Assembly (NCBI RefSeq): GCF_938074695.1
Contig: NZ_CALJEM010000059.1
Location: 1 to 35,961 of the forward strand
Source: an uncultured Thermosynechococcus sp.
GTDB lineage: Bacteria; Cyanobacteriota; Cyanobacteriia; Thermosynechococcales; Thermosynechococcaceae
DNA: 35,961 nucleotides
Reading direction: 5' to 3'
The position numbers were made by a program, and so were the translations under genes. This document shows positions 34,631-35,961 of this stretch, in pieces; position 1 is the first letter of the stretch, and every line of letters begins with the position of its first letter. The notes under the pieces were generated by a model. That model made no database searches, was not told the origin of the DNA, and worked only from the letters and a program-made list of their open reading frames with translations.

Positions 34631-35887
34631 GTGACTGATCCACTGACGGCAGCATTGAGTCCCTATGCCCGTTTTGGAATTCGCCTTGGCCTTGAACCTA
34701 TCCAAGCACTGCTGAGTGCTTTGGGGTCTCCCCAGTTACAAGTGCCTTTGGTTCACGTTGCAGGAACCAATGGTAAAGGCTCGGTGTGTGCCTATCTGGA
34801 TAGTGTTTTACGGGCAGCGGGTTATCGAACAGGTCGTTATACCTCGCCCCATCTGTTGAGTTGGTGTGAGCGCATTTGTGTTGATGGTGAATCCATTGCC
34901 CCTGAAGTTTTTTTGAGATTGATTCAGCAGATTGAAGCAGTACTGCCACAGGTGGCCTACCCCCCCAGTCAGTTTGAGGTGATCACAGCGGCGGCATGGC
35001 TCTATTTTGCCCAGCAGCAGGTGGAGGTGGCGGTGATCGAGGTGGGCTTGGGAGGACGCTTGGATGCAACAAATGTGTGTCAACCCCCTTTGGTGAGTGT
35101 GATTACCTCCATCGGTTGGGATCATTGGCAGCGGTTGGGCAATAGCTTGGGGGCGATCGCGGGTGAAAAGGCCGGCATTCTCAAGCAGGGGGTGCCCGCT
35201 GTTATTGGCCCTGTTCCCCCCGAAGCAAAATCCGTGATTGCAGAGCGTTTGGAGGCCTTGGGGTGCCCGGCGATTTGGCCAGAACCCGCGCAGTGGTGTG
35301 CCGATCGTCTTGGATGGGCCAGTTGGGGTGGCATCGAGTATCCCTTGCCCTTGGCCGGCGAGATGCAGTTAGTCAATTCGGCGATCGCGATCGCCACTCT
35401 GCAATGCTTGCAAACCCAAGGCTGGCAAATTTCCCTCGCCGCCATTCAGCAGGGGATGGCCCAAACCCGCTGGCCGGGACGACTGCAATGGTTACCTTGG
35501 CAAGGGCGAAAACTGCTCATTGATGGTGCCCACAATGCCCCTGCAGCCGCCTACCTGCGGCAATACGTGGATCAGTTAGGATGGCAAGAGGTGACGTGGG
35601 TGGTGGGGATGCTGGCCAATAAAGATCACGAGGGGATTCTTAAACATCTCCTACGGGCCGGCGATCGCCTGTGGTTGGTACCCGTGCCGGCTCATGCAAG
35701 CGCTAACTTAGAGGACTTGCAGGCTCTTGCCCACGCCTGTTGCCCTGAGTTAGGGGAGTGCCGATGTTTTAACGATGTGGCCGAGGCACTCGATATAGCG
35801 GGCGATCGCTGTGTGGTCTGTGGCTCCCTCTATTTAATCGCTCATGTTTTGGGGGCGATCGCAAGCCCAGACTTTCAAGCAACGTGA
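34631..35887 (+). CDS. folC: Folylpolyglutamate / dihydrofolate synthase
   Basis: FolC adds glutamate to dihydropteroate and to folates with ATP. The 418-residue protein belongs to the Mur-ligase fold: HVAGTNGKGSV at 42-52 (P-loop), the family motif YTSPHLLSWCERI near 68-80, the metal-site segment VIEVGLGGRLDATN and LIDGAHNAPAA in the C-terminal domain. All are intact. The start is GTG at 34631 without a clear Shine-Dalgarno. It lies 21 nt behind the MORN gene and may be transcribed with it. No terminator is visible in the last 74 nt of the window. Confidence 0.95.
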   Translation: MTDPLTAALSPYARFGIRLGLEPIQALLSALGSPQLQVPLVHVAGTNGKGSVCAYLDSVLRAAGYRTGRYTSPHLLSWCERICVDGESIAPEVFLRLIQQIEAVLPQVAYPPSQFEVITAAAWLYFAQQQVEVAVIEVGLGGRLDATNVCQPPLVSVITSIGWDHWQRLGNSLGAIAGEKAGILKQGVPAVIGPVPPEAKSVIAERLEALGCPAIWPEPAQWCADRLGWASWGGIEYPLPLAGEMQLVNSAIAIATLQCLQTQGWQISLAAIQQGMAQTRWPGRLQWLPWQGRKLLIDGAHNAPAAAYLRQYVDQLGWQEVTWVVGMLANKDHEGILKHLLRAGDRLWLVPVPAHASANLEDLQALAHACCPELGECRCFNDVAEALDIAGDRCVVCGSLYLIAHVLGAIASPDFQAT

Positions 35888-35961
35888 GACCTGATTGATC
35901 TTAATCGCCATTTGACATCCGCCCCGGCCTATTAGCTTGCGCCCGCGCAGCGGTACGGCGG

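Overview
The window is chromosomal DNA from a unicellular thermophilic cyanobacterium of the Thermosynechococcus type. Evidence: a psbK gene whose 46-residue product nearly matches the T. elongatus PsbK I remember, a btpA photosystem I biogenesis gene, a Ycf66-like gene, phylloquinone gene menC, a cyanobacterial K-box plus CIRCE in front of groESL, and the palindrome GCGATCGC (HIP1) in almost every gene. The genus is inferred from memory of these proteins, not from a search. I see no insertion sequence, prophage, CRISPR array or rRNA.

Layout. 1-3218: the end of a tldD-type protease gene, tRNA-Leu(CAA), an unrecognised four-helix membrane protein and tRNA-Arg(ACG). 3261-6419 (minus strand): class II aldolase with its terminator, then a DUF2811-type gene, a HemY-type protoporphyrinogen oxidase and a coupled HicB-like protein. 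6420-6912: no gene, but several DnaA-box-like sites beside AT-rich DNA, so a candidate replication origin. 6913-7923: a Ycf66-like membrane protein. 8274-11706 (plus): murC-murB-glycosyltransferase/TPR. 17498-11714 (minus): orf149-menC-pncB-nadD-nrtR-nadE, which holds a complete Preiss-Handler route to NAD with its own NrtR-type regulator. 17642-21723: recJ, yebC, psbK, tadA. 21644-26970: folK, btpA, then a J-domain/TPR gene with hisZ and hisG, then purU. 27010-32205: uvrA and groES-groEL with a full heat-shock control region. 32212-33808: an orphan MalG-type permease and a decayed ammonium transporter gene. 33977-35887: a secreted MORN-repeat protein and folC.

The genes are mostly housekeeping: cell wall (murC, murB), cofactors (NAD, folate, phylloquinone, haem/chlorophyll), histidine, DNA repair (recJ, uvrA) and protein folding. 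Packing is tight, with ATGA overlaps, convergent genes that abut or overlap, and few long gaps. The parts most worth a second look are the origin-like region, the NAD operon with its degenerate Nudix regulator, the K-box/CIRCE control region, the amt remnant, the tadA/folK overlap and a recurring extended -10 promoter form (TGn-TAnnnT) with no good -35. I found no clear new defence or mobile system.
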